Shown here piece by piece: positions 35,173-45,228 of a stretch of DNA of 64,000 bases. The notes below the pieces were generated by a model, which was not told where the DNA came from, made no database searches, and worked only from the letters and a program-made list of their open reading frames with translations. Origin of the DNA: an uncultured Oscillospiraceae bacterium. Its GTDB lineage: Bacteria; Bacillota; Clostridia; Oscillospirales; Oscillospiraceae. The stretch lies in assembly GCA_900763705.1 (NCBI GenBank), contig CAAFLG010000064.1, forward strand, positions 5,953 through 69,952. Direction: 5' to 3'. The position numbers and the translations under genes were made by a program. Position 1 is the stretch's first letter, and every line of letters begins with the position of its first letter.

Positions 35173-35991
35173 TTATCCGGCTTCTTTTGCACGTTTCGGG
35201 ATGCGGATGGTCAAAAGGATGTCCTCCTCGCTGTCCTGGCGCTGCACGTCGGCCTGCACGCCCGCGCGCTGCATCACGTCGATTGAGCGACGGATGGTGT
35301 TGAGGAAAATGCGCACATCCTTGATGACGTAAGTCGGCAGGCGCGGCGACGGGGTCTTCTGCTTGGCCGCCAAGAGCTTTTCAATGTAGCTCTCGCTCTG
35401 CGCGACGTTGTAGCCGCGCGCGGCGATCACCCCGAGCGCGCGGAGGCGGTCTTCCTCGTCCGCAAGGCGCAGCAGCGCGCGGGCATGGCGCTCGGAGAGG
35501 CCGTTCTCCCGCAGTGCGCTCACGCACGGCGGGGAGAGGCGCAGCAGGCGCAGCTTGTTGGCGACGGCGGACTGGGACTTGCCCAGCTTTTCCGCCGCCT
35601 GCTCCTGCGAAAGGCCGTAGGCCCCGATGAGCTGCGCGATGGCCTCGGCTTCCTCAAAATAGTGCAGGTCGCGGCGCTGGAGGTTTTCGATGAGCGCGAG
35701 CAGCGCGCTCTCCTCCTCGCTCGAGCGGGCGAGCAGGCACGGCACCTCGCGCAGTCCCGCCATCTTTGCCGCGCGCAGCCGCCGCTCCCCCGCGATCAGC
35801 TCATAGCCCTCCGCCGTGCTGCGCACGGTCAGCGGCTGCAAGATACCGTAGCGGCGGATGCTCTCGCTCAGCTCGCGCAGCGTTCCCTCGTCAAAGTCGC
35901 GCCGGGGCTGGTGGGGGTTGGGACGCAGCGCATCGGTGGACAAATAGAGCACACGGCGCGTCAGCAGCGGCTTTTTCTCGGACATTTCCAT
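35173..35991 (-). CDS. noc: Noc-type ParB paralogue (nucleoid occlusion)
   Basis: A 272-residue ParB/Noc CTPase-fold protein. The CTP-binding core reads HQPRRDFDEGTLRELSESI and LIAGERRLRAAKMAG; the helix-turn-helix and Noc-like specificity helices are KSQSAVANKLRLLRLSP and LSERHARALLRL. The phrase ANKLRLL and the SERHARAL match Noc, whereas the other ParB in the window has ANSLRLL and SGGHARAL. Bacillus Noc begins with an amphipathic membrane helix that is not evident here. The start is placed at 35991 because AAAGGAGG lies before it. It sits between the ATP synthase operon and vanW instead of by rsmG, where Bacillus noc lies. Confidence 0.85.
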   Translation of the reverse strand: MEMSEKKPLLTRRVLYLSTDALRPNPHQPRRDFDEGTLRELSESIRRYGILQPLTVRSTAEGYELIAGERRLRAAKMAGLREVPCLLARSSEEESALLALIENLQRRDLHYFEEAEAIAQLIGAYGLSQEQAAEKLGKSQSAVANKLRLLRLSPPCVSALRENGLSERHARALLRLADEEDRLRALGVIAARGYNVAQSESYIEKLLAAKQKTPSPRLPTYVIKDVRIFLNTIRRSIDVMQRAGVQADVQRQDSEEDILLTIRIPKRAKEAG

Positions 35992-36062
35992 GGATTTCCC
36001 CTCCTTTTTCCCCATTTTACACGCTTCGGTGTGCAAAGCACGGCGAATCCGGTCGAGCGCGT

Positions 36063-36098
36063 AAAAAATCGCACCCGGTTTTGAACACGGGTGCGATC
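36063..36098 (-). terminator. Terminator of the ATP synthase operon
   Basis: On the minus strand GATCGCACCCG pairs with CGGGTGCGATT around a ten-base loop, followed by a T-run. It lies eight bases beyond the atpC stop. Confidence 0.9.
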
Positions 36099-36105
36099 TT
36101 CTGAT

Positions 36106-38811
<2,706 letters not shown>

Positions 38812-38825
38812 AAAGCGGCTTCACC

Positions 38826-40586
38826 TCACTTTTCTTGCCCTGCGCCGCGCCTTTCCCGCACGAAGGCCTTCGCCTGCTCCAAAATGAGCGCCTGCTGCTC
38901 GTCGCTCAGCCGCCCGGACTGCTGGATGGCGCGGCAGAGCGCGCCCTGCGTTTCGCGGAAGCGGCGCAGCAGCGCGGGGATCAAGTCGTCGATCGCCTCT
39001 GTCGCAACGCCGTCAAAGGCGTGGCCGAGGCCCGCGACCAGCAGGATGACCTGCTCATACTGCTCGTAGGGATGGTACTGCTTCTGGCGCAGCAGCCGCA
39101 TCAGCCCCTGCCCGTAGGCAAGCAGCTGCGCGGTCGATTCGTCCAAATCGCTTGCAAACTGGGTAAAGGTCTCCATCTCGCGGTACTGCGAAAGGTCGAG
39201 GCGGATGGTCTTGGCCGCCTTTTTCATCGCCTTGGTCTGCGCGTCGCCGCCCACGCGGGAAACGGAGAGGCCGATGTTCACCGCGGGCCGCTGGCCGGCA
39301 AAGAAGAGCTTGGACTCCAGAATGAGCTGGCCGTCGGTGATGGAGATGACGTTCGTCGGGATATAGGCAGAAACATCTCCGCCCTGTGTTTCGATGATGG
39401 GCAGCGCCGTGATGCTGCCGCCTCCCTTTTCCGCGCTCAGGTGCGCCGCGCGCTCGAGCAGGCGGGAGTGCAGATAGAAAACGTCGCCGGGATAGGCCTC
39501 GCGTCCGGGCGAGCGCTCGAGCAGGAGGCTCATCGCACGGTAGGCGATGGCGTGCTTGGAAAGATCGTCGTAGACGATGAGCACGTCGCGGCCCTTGTGC
39601 ATAAAGTATTCGCCCATGGCGCAGCCCGCGTAGGGCGCGATGTACTGCATCGGCGGCGTATCGCTCGCGGGGGCGTTGACAATGATGGTGTAATCCATCG
39701 CGCCGTGGTCCTCCAGCGTGCGCTTGAGCTGGGCAACGGAGCTTGCCTTCTGTCCGATGGCGACATAGATGCAGATGACGTTCCTGCCGCGCTGGTTGAC
39801 GATGGTATCGAGCGCGATGGCCGTCTTTCCGGTCTGGCGGTCGCCGATGATAAGCTCACGCTGCCCGCGCCCGATGGGGAACATCGAGTCGATGCAGAGG
39901 ATGCCCGTTTCCATCGGCGTATCGACGCTCTGGCGGTCGATGATGCCGGGGGCGGGACTCTCCACGCTGCGGTAGCCGTCGGCGCGGATCTCGCCGGCGC
40001 CGTCCACGGGAACGCCGAGCGCGTTCACCACGCGTCCGAGGAAGCCTTCGCCCACGGGAACGCCCGCCGTGCGCCCGGTGCGGCACACGGCGCTGCCCGC
40101 GCAGACGCTCGCGTCGTCGTCAAAGAGGATGCAGCCCACGCTCTCTTCCGATAGGTCCTGCACCATGCCGCGCACGCCGCCGTCGAAGAGCAGCACCTCG
40201 CCGTAGGCCGCGCCGGACAGTCCTTCCACGCGGGCGATGCCGTCGCCCACGGTCAAAACCGTGCCGATCTCCTGGGCAAGAGGCTGCGGCGTCCAGGACA
40301 GGACGCTCTCTTTGAGCAGGGGAATGATGTCGCCCTGCTGCGCGGCGGCGAGCTTTTCCAGCGCGCTCTTGAACTGATCGAGCCGCCCCTCCACGCTCCA
40401 GTCGTATACCTCCGCGCCCACCTCGAGGCGAAAGCCGTTGGGGTAGGCGTCGCTCTGCTGCCAGACGAGCGTCGTGCCGGGGCCGTATTGTGTTTCCAGA
40501 AAGGCGAGAAAGCGCTTTTCCTGCTCCGCGCTCGGGCGGACAGCGGAAAGGAGCTTTGCCGCCGGACGGTCATTGCGCTCACTCAT
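38826..40586 (-). CDS. atpA: ATP synthase alpha subunit with fused delta C-terminal domain
   Basis: A 586-residue protein, about 80 longer than normal AtpA. Residues 100-586 are a standard alpha subunit, with [10 protein letters not shown] at 248-257, [12 protein letters not shown], the arginine finger region ([20 protein letters not shown]) and [15 protein letters not shown]. Residues 1-80 resemble the C-terminal domain of the delta (OSCP) subunit: [20 protein letters not shown], then [19 protein letters not shown], which aligns with the delta ending GVIIRAGDMVIDGSVRGRL. The alpha N-terminal helix ([14 protein letters not shown]) follows directly. No separate atpH exists between atpF and this gene, so delta has lost its N-terminal bundle and been joined to alpha. 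The start overlaps atpF by eight bases. Confidence 0.93.
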   Translation of the reverse strand: MSERNDRPAAKLLSAVRPSAEQEKRFLAFLETQYGPGTTLVWQQSDAYPNGFRLEVGAEVYDWSVEGRLDQFKSALEKLAAAQQGDIIPLLKESVLSWTPQPLAQEIGTVLTVGDGIARVEGLSGAAYGEVLLFDGGVRGMVQDLSEESVGCILFDDDASVCAGSAVCRTGRTAGVPVGEGFLGRVVNALGVPVDGAGEIRADGYRSVESPAPGIIDRQSVDTPMETGILCIDSMFPIGRGQRELIIGDRQTGKTAIALDTIVNQRGRNVICIYVAIGQKASSVAQLKRTLEDHGAMDYTIIVNAPASDTPPMQYIAPYAGCAMGEYFMHKGRDVLIVYDDLSKHAIAYRAMSLLLERSPGREAYPGDVFYLHSRLLERAAHLSAEKGGGSITALPIIETQGGDVSAYIPTNVISITDGQLILESKLFFAGQRPAVNIGLSVSRVGGDAQTKAMKKAAKTIRLDLSQYREMETFTQFASDLDESTAQLLAYGQGLMRLLRQKQYHPYEQYEQVILLVAGLGHAFDGVATEAIDDLIPALLRRFRETQGALCRAIQQSGRLSDEQQALILEQAKAFVRERRGAGQEK

Positions 40587-41064
40587 GGTCCTTGCGCTCC
40601 TCCGCCGTGTTCAAAAACTGATCGTAAGCGTCCGAGGTGCTCGAGAGCACCAGCTTTTCCGCCGCGGCGCTCATCAGCTCGGAGACCTCGCCGCGCGCCT
40701 GTTCCATCACGCGCTCGCGCTCAAACGCGGCGGCGGCGTGCGCCTTTTTGACGATCTCATCCGCCTGCTGCTGGGCCTGCGCGCGGCGCTCGTCGGCCTC
40801 CTTGCGCAGCTCCTCGTCGGCCTGCGCGCGCACGCGGGCGATCTCCTCGTCCACAGCCTTGAGCTGCGCGGCATAGGTCTCCTTCGTCTGCTCGGCCGCG
40901 GCAAGCGCGCTCTTCGCGTCCTCGTCCAGCTTGGCATAGTGGGCCTTGCGGCCGTCCATATAGGTCTTCACCGGCCGGTAGAGCAGGAAATACAGCGCGC
41001 CGAACAGGATGACAAAATTCAGCGCGTGCAGTAAGATCTGCTGCAAATTGATATTAAGCGGCAT
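40579..41064 (-). CDS. atpF: F1Fo ATP synthase b subunit
   Basis: A 161-residue peripheral-stalk subunit. One N-terminal transmembrane helix ([20 protein letters not shown]) followed by [13 protein letters not shown] and a long charged, alanine-rich coiled coil. Its C terminus would meet delta, which in this operon is carried by the alpha fusion encoded directly downstream with an eight-base overlap. The length is typical. Confidence 0.95.
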   Translation of the reverse strand: MPLNINLQQILLHALNFVILFGALYFLLYRPVKTYMDGRKAHYAKLDEDAKSALAAAEQTKETYAAQLKAVDEEIARVRAQADEELRKEADERRAQAQQQADEIVKKAHAAAAFERERVMEQARGEVSELMSAAAEKLVLSSTSDAYDQFLNTAEERKDHE

Positions 41065-41096
41065 TCAGCTTCCCCCTTTTTCCGAAGCGTGGCGCA

Positions 41097-41471
41097 TCAT
41101 AGCACGAAGATGATGAGGATCGCGACGATCAGCGCGTAAATGATGACCGTTTCGATGAAGACAAGGCCCATCATCATCGTCGTGCGGATCTGGCCGTTCG
41201 CCTCGGGCTGGCGGGCAATGGCTTCGCTCGACTTGCCCACGGCAATGCCCATGGCGAGCGCGCCGCCGAGGCAGGCGATGCCGATCATCAGTCCCGCGCC
41301 CATGGCCTTAGCGGAGGTGACGTCGTTTTCGTTGCTGCCCTCCTCCACGGTCTGCTCGGTCTCGGCAGGGGCGGCAGCGTTGCTGTCCGCCGCGGCCAGC
41401 GCGGGCACGCTCAGGACAAACAGCGCGATCAGCAGTGCGGCGATCGCCGCGAATTTCTTCATGGTCTTCAT
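41097..41471 (-). CDS. atpE: F1Fo ATP synthase c subunit with signal peptide and acidic leader
   Basis: A 124-residue proteolipid; ordinary c subunits are 70-90 residues. Residues 1-26 look like a cleavable signal peptide (basic start, AAIAALLIALFVLSV core, PALA-A cleavage site). Residues 27-55 are an acidic, serine/threonine-rich linker, and residues 56-124 are the two-helix c hairpin. The loop reads ARQPEANGQI, and the ion-binding glutamate is Glu107 in GLVFIETVIIYAL. The position equivalent to the sodium-ligand glutamine of helix 1 is methionine, and the residues after Glu are Thr-Val, so a sodium site is not supported. AAGAGGG precedes the ATG at 41471. Confidence 0.93.
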   Translation of the reverse strand: MKTMKKFAAIAALLIALFVLSVPALAAADSNAAAPAETEQTVEEGSNENDVTSAKAMGAGLMIGIACLGGALAMGIAVGKSSEAIARQPEANGQIRTTMMMGLVFIETVIIYALIVAILIIFVL

Positions 41472-41506
41472 GTAGATTCCCTCTTTCTTACACACGTTAT
41501 GGACGG

Positions 41507-42358
41507 TTACGCAGCACTTTTGCTGCGGCTGGTTTTCGTTTTCTTTGCCTTGGGCTTTTTCTCGTGCCGCTCGGTCGACTCCCCGTAGAAGGTGGAGACG
41601 AGCATCGTGAGCACATAGGCCTGAATGAGCGCGTGCAGCAGCGTGAACATCACGCCCACGATCACCGGCAGCACATAGGAAAGCGCCGTGTAGTAATACA
41701 CAAGCTCCGTGACGAGCGCACCGGAGAGCAGCGCGCCGAACAATCGAAAGCTCATCGACACGGGGAGCGAGAAATCCTTGAGCGCGTGCAGGAAGCCGCG
41801 CGGTCCTGCGGCGATGAGGCCGCCGAAGAGGATGACGCCGTAGCTCATGCAGCCCATGGCGATCGCCCCGTTGATATCCGAGAGCGGCGCGGGCAGGCTG
41901 ATGGCCGTTCCCGCGGTCGTGCCCGCCTGAAGGCCGAGCAGCTCAAAGAGCGTTCCGACGAAGATGTAAACGCCGGCCGTGAAGATGTAGGCGCCCAAAA
42001 ACTTGTTGCGATGGGGGCTGCCGCCCTCGGCAAGACCGTCGAACAGCTCAACGAGCTGCTCGAGGAGCAGCTGGAACTTCCCCGGCACAAGGGTAAAGCG
42101 CGGGATGACGAAGAGCCTGCACACCAGCGCGAAGACGATCAGGATCGCGGTGACGACGTAGGCCGAGATGAGTCCCGGATTCACCTCGATGAGTCCGAAC
42201 AGGCTCACCTCCAAATGCTCGTGCAGCACCGCGTCGCGCATCACATCCTGAATGGACTCGCTCTCGCCTCCGCCCGGACACAGCAGCGCCCCGACGAACA
42301 GCGCCAGCACGATGAGCGCGAACACAAGCAATTGCCGCGTCCGCTTCTTTTTTTCCAC
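41507..42358 (-). CDS. atpB: F1Fo ATP synthase a subunit
   Basis: A 283-residue stator channel subunit. The essential arginine is in MSFRLFGALLSGALV and the later ALIQAYVLTMLVSTFY helix carries the conserved glutamine. Helices VVTAILIVFALVCRLFVI, FTAGVYIFVGTLFELLGL and others are evident, and the C terminus has a lysine-rich tail. The start is GTG, with AAAAGGGGG ten bases before it. It is the first gene of the operon, 75 bases after the predicted promoter. Confidence 0.96.
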   Translation of the reverse strand: MEKKKRTRQLLVFALIVLALFVGALLCPGGGESESIQDVMRDAVLHEHLEVSLFGLIEVNPGLISAYVVTAILIVFALVCRLFVIPRFTLVPGKFQLLLEQLVELFDGLAEGGSPHRNKFLGAYIFTAGVYIFVGTLFELLGLQAGTTAGTAISLPAPLSDINGAIAMGCMSYGVILFGGLIAAGPRGFLHALKDFSLPVSMSFRLFGALLSGALVTELVYYYTALSYVLPVIVGVMFTLLHALIQAYVLTMLVSTFYGESTERHEKKPKAKKTKTSRSKSAA

Positions 42359-42432
42359 GCTTGCTTACCCCCTTTTCCCCTCTGTCCGCGCGCTGCAAAA
42401 GCGGCACGCGAAACCTTTTTTCACAGCTTTCA

Positions 42433-42461
42433 CTTATACCACTTGACCGGCAAGAATTCAA
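42433..42461 (-). promoter_or_regulatory. Promoter of the ATP synthase operon
   Basis: Minus-strand TTGAAT (42461-42456), a 17-base spacer and TATAAG (42438-42433), between an upstream terminator and atpB. Confidence 0.7.
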
Positions 42462-42509
42462 GTCCCGCCGCCAAACACAAGCTATCTTTTCATTATCTTA
42501 ACAAGCCGC

Positions 42510-42560
42510 AAAAAATGTATGCGGCGGAAGAGGGGGATGGACCCGTCCCTCTTCCGCCGT
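42510..42560 (-). terminator. Terminator of the dnaD-dnaI transcript
   Basis: CGGCGGAAGAGGG (42522-42534) and its complement (42547-42559) with a twelve-base loop; on the minus strand ATACATTTTTTGC follows. It insulates the atp operon from the upstream genes. Confidence 0.85.
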
Positions 42561-42616
42561 ATTATGTTCTGTCCGCGTCCGGTTTCTCTCTTCATTGCTT
42601 CGCTCTTTCTGCCGCG

Positions 42617-42769
42617 CTACAGCACAAAAATCAGCAGGATCGCCACGATGAGCGCGTAGATGATGACCGTTTCGATGAAGACAAGGCCCATCATCATGGA
42701 CGTGCGGATGCTGCCCGAGGTTTCGGGCTGCTCGGCGATGTTTTCCGCCGCCTTGCCCACGGCGTGCCC
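42617..42769 (-). pseudogene. Truncated second ATP synthase c-subunit gene
   Basis: Reading the minus strand from 42769 gives GHAVGKAAENIAEQPE, the ion-site helix GLVFIETVIIYALIVAIL, and the same LIFVL ending plus stop as atpE. The first helix and any start codon are missing; upstream the frame runs into the end of dnaI. A 38-base stretch (42660-42697) is identical to atpE 41140-41177. It is probably the remnant of a tandem duplication, followed by its own terminator. No ribosome-binding site or start is apparent. Confidence 0.85.
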
Positions 42770-42792
42770 CCGGTTTGGGAGCGCTTTGCGTA

Positions 42793-43782
42793 TTATCTTC
42801 GTTTTTGCCGGCGGATATCCTCGCCAAAGAACAGCAGGAGCTGATATTCCCCCTGCAGGCGCGAGAGCACGGGCGCGCCGTAGCGCCGCCCAAGCTCGTT
42901 CGGGCTTAGGTTCGTGGAGATGACCGTCTTCTTCCCCGTGATGAGGCGGGTGTTGATGATCTGGTAGATGGCGCTCTGGACAAAGCTCGTCATCAGCTCC
43001 GTGCCGAGGTCGTCGAGGATCAGCAGGTCACAGCCGAGCGCGCGGCTCACAGCACCGTCCGTCTCCTCGTCCGTCTCGCGGCCGAACTTCTGCGCTTCAA
43101 AGAGCGAGAAGATGTGCCCCGCCGTGTCGTACACGACGCTGTTGCCGCCCGCGCTCACCACGCGCGCGATGGAGGCCGAGAGGAAGGTCTTCCCCAGCCC
43201 TGTGCCGCCCGAGAGCAGGAGATTGCCGCTCTTGGGCGAAAATTCGTGCGCGTAGTCCTGGCACACATCGTACACGCGCTCCATGTTCGCGCGCGGCGAC
43301 ACGCCCAAGTCGCTGTCCGGCACGGGAGAATAGTAGTCGAAGTCAAAGGTCTCAAAGCTCTGCGAGCCGAGATCCAGAAGGCCCGAGAGCTCCTTGTTCT
43401 GCTCGCGCACATAGTAGGAGCGGAGGCAGGCGCACACCTCGCTGCCGAGAAAGCCCGTGTCGCCGCAGCGCGGGCAGGCGGGCTTTTCCTCAAGATAGTC
43501 GTCCGGAAGGCCCATCTGCGCGAGCAGCAGGCGCTTTTCCTGCTGCAAGCGGAGATTTTCCTCCTGCAAGGCGGCGATGGCCGGGCGCGGGTCCGCGCCG
43601 CGGCGCAGGCCCGAGGCGATGATCTTCGCCATCGTGTGCGACAGCTCGCGGTCAATGTCCGCAATGCGCGGGCACTTGGTGTAGACCGTGCGCTCCCGCG
43701 CGCGGAAGCTCTCCGCGCGCCGCTGCTTGTCCTCGTCATAGCGCGCCAACGCGCGGCGCATCAGTCGGCCGTCGTAAGCCAT
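42793..43782 (-). CDS. dnaI: DnaI/DnaC-type helicase loader ATPase
   Basis: A 329-residue AAA+ protein that would load the replicative helicase. The N-terminal part has a zinc-binding group CPRCGDTGFLGSEVCAC (about residues 102-118), as in DnaI. The ATPase domain has Walker A LLLSGGTGLGKTFLS, Walker B CDLLILDDLG and the sensor ISTNLSPNEL. The dnaD-like gene lies 18 bases upstream, so the two form a primosome operon. The stop codon is followed by the c-subunit remnant. Confidence 0.92.
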   Translation of the reverse strand: MAYDGRLMRRALARYDEDKQRRAESFRARERTVYTKCPRIADIDRELSHTMAKIIASGLRRGADPRPAIAALQEENLRLQQEKRLLLAQMGLPDDYLEEKPACPRCGDTGFLGSEVCACLRSYYVREQNKELSGLLDLGSQSFETFDFDYYSPVPDSDLGVSPRANMERVYDVCQDYAHEFSPKSGNLLLSGGTGLGKTFLSASIARVVSAGGNSVVYDTAGHIFSLFEAQKFGRETDEETDGAVSRALGCDLLILDDLGTELMTSFVQSAIYQIINTRLITGKKTVISTNLSPNELGRRYGAPVLSRLQGEYQLLLFFGEDIRRQKRR

Positions 43783-43800
43783 CGCTCTCCCTCGCTTTCT

Positions 43801-44721
43801 TTATCCGTTGAGATATTCCTTCATCCAGGCGTTGCCGCCGGATGCTTCCGTCTTTTTCGGTTTTTCCTTTGCGCTCTCGGCGCGCACCTGCTCCGGCGTG
43901 TGCAGGCCCTTTTCGTGCCAGCGCTTTAAGATGCCGTTGCAGTACGGCCAGCGGAACTCGTGGCAGTGCAGCACCGTGCGGTCGTAGGCCTCGGCCACCG
44001 TTTCCGCCGGGAAGCCCATCTCCGCCCACGCGGAGAGGTATTTTTCCTCGCTCGGCGCGCTCGCGCGGCCCGCCATCTGCACCGCCGCCATGTACTCGGG
44101 GTATTTTGAGCGCATGGTCTGCTCGCGCTTCATGTACTCCCCCGCCTTTTCGATGGAGAAGAGCTCCTTGCGCGCCCAGACAAAGCCCTCTTTTTCGATC
44201 TCGCGCATATTGGGGAGCCGCCCCTCGCCGAACTGCTGCGCCTTTTTCGTGATGCAGTAGTTCACCAGCGTGTAGACAACGTCCGCCGGGAGGCCGAGGT
44301 TTTCATAGAGGCCCAAAAGCTTTTTGACCGACGGGATGGACAGCGGCCCGAGCTTGTGCTCCACCTCGCGCAAAAGGCAGGCAAAGCGGCCATCGCCCTC
44401 GAGCTTTCGCATGATGTCCTCGCGCGTGTAGTCGGGCGTTTCCTGCGCCTGCGGCGGCTCCGGTGGGAGGGGCGCGGCCTTCTTCTCCGGCGCGCCGACG
44501 AGCTGCATCTCGCAGAGCGCCTGCTCCGCCGCGCGCACGCGCGCTTCGTCCCATTTTAGCATCGCGGCGAGCTTTTCCGCCTCCGCCGCGCCGTGCGAAT
44601 GAAGGATGGCGAGATACAGCAGCGCCGCGTCGCCGTTGCCGCCGCCGATGAGCCGCTTGAGCGTCGCCGCCGAGAGCGTCACGCTCTCTTCCTCTTTCAG
44701 ATGCAGTACATAGCCTGCCAT
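43801..44721 (-). CDS. dnaD: DnaD-domain replication protein
   Basis: A 306-residue protein. The N-terminal winged-helix-like part (LSAATLKRLIGGGNGDAALL) is joined by a proline-rich linker to two DnaD/DnaB_2 repeats: FACLLREVEHKLGPLSIPSV with LGLPADVVYTLVNYC, and EEKYLSAWAEMGFPAETVAE with FRWPYCNGILKRWHEKGL. This is the usual architecture of clostridial DnaD-like primosome proteins. AAGGAGGG precedes the ATG at 44721; a start at 44745 has no such site. Confidence 0.9.
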   Translation of the reverse strand: MAGYVLHLKEEESVTLSAATLKRLIGGGNGDAALLYLAILHSHGAAEAEKLAAMLKWDEARVRAAEQALCEMQLVGAPEKKAAPLPPEPPQAQETPDYTREDIMRKLEGDGRFACLLREVEHKLGPLSIPSVKKLLGLYENLGLPADVVYTLVNYCITKKAQQFGEGRLPNMREIEKEGFVWARKELFSIEKAGEYMKREQTMRSKYPEYMAAVQMAGRASAPSEEKYLSAWAEMGFPAETVAEAYDRTVLHCHEFRWPYCNGILKRWHEKGLHTPEQVRAESAKEKPKKTEASGGNAWMKEYLNG

Positions 44722-44757
44722 ATGTCCACCCTCCTTTCGCCGCATTTCGATCTTCCT

Positions 44758-44786
44758 ATTCTACATGAAATTTTCCCATTCGTAAA
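44758..44786 (-). promoter_or_regulatory. Promoter of dnaD-dnaI
   Basis: Minus-strand TTTACG (44786-44781), 17-base spacer and TAGAAT (44763-44758), divergent from the zapA promoter. Confidence 0.6.
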
Positions 44787-44808
44787 CATGAATTTTTTTG
44801 CTTCCCCC

Positions 44809-44837
44809 TTTTCACTCTTTCACTCTCGTGTTATACT
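44809..44837 (+). promoter_or_regulatory. Promoter of the zapA-U32-maf-mre operon
   Basis: TTTTCA (44809-44814), 17-base spacer and TATACT (44832-44837), 70 bases before the zapA start. Confidence 0.55.
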
Positions 44838-44907
44838 ATTAGGGACTATATGGGTGGAAATTGCCCTTTTCTGTGCAACAGCGAAAAAGAAAGGAGCACA
44901 CAGAACG

Positions 44908-45225
44908 ATGGAAAACCGTATCACCATCTCCATTTGCGAGGAAGAATACACGTTTGTAGCCGAGGAGGCCCCCTCTTATATGCAGAAGGTCGGCTCCTAC
45001 GTGAACGACAAGATGAGCGAGCTGCTCGACAGCGCGAAGGTCGGCCGCACCGACGCCGCCGTGCTGACCGCCGTGAACATCACCGACGAGCTTTTTAAGG
45101 AGCGCGAGGCGGGCGATGCCCTGCGCCGCCAGCTCAAGCAGTATCTCGACGAGGCGAGCCAGGCCAAAAACGAGGTCAGCGAGCTCAAGCGCGAGATCTT
45201 CAAGCTCCAGCAGCAGAAGAAGTAA
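44908..45225 (+). CDS. zapA: Cell division protein ZapA
   Basis: A 105-residue FtsZ-ring stabiliser. The N-terminal head (RITISICEEEYTFVAEEAPS) and VGSYVNDKM precede a long C-terminal coiled coil (LKQYLDEASQAKNEVSELKR) used for tetramer formation. AAAGGAG lies 11 bases before the ATG at 44908; a longer frame from 44593 crosses the promoter and is rejected. The U32 gene follows after three bases. Confidence 0.92.
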   Translation: MENRITISICEEEYTFVAEEAPSYMQKVGSYVNDKMSELLDSAKVGRTDAAVLTAVNITDELFKEREAGDALRRQLKQYLDEASQAKNEVSELKREIFKLQQQKK

Positions 45226-45228
45226 GCC

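Noticed and set aside
41097..41471. Sodium-coupled ATP synthase based on Glu-Thr and Tyr near the ion site
   Set aside because: The helix-1 glutamine ligand is replaced by methionine and the residue two after Glu is valine, so sodium binding is not supported.
42498..42893. A 131-codon minus-strand frame between dnaI and the atp operon
   Set aside because: It is out of frame with the c-subunit remnant and overlaps the end of dnaI; its sequence is arginine/histidine-rich shadow coding. The real signal is the c-subunit fragment in another frame.
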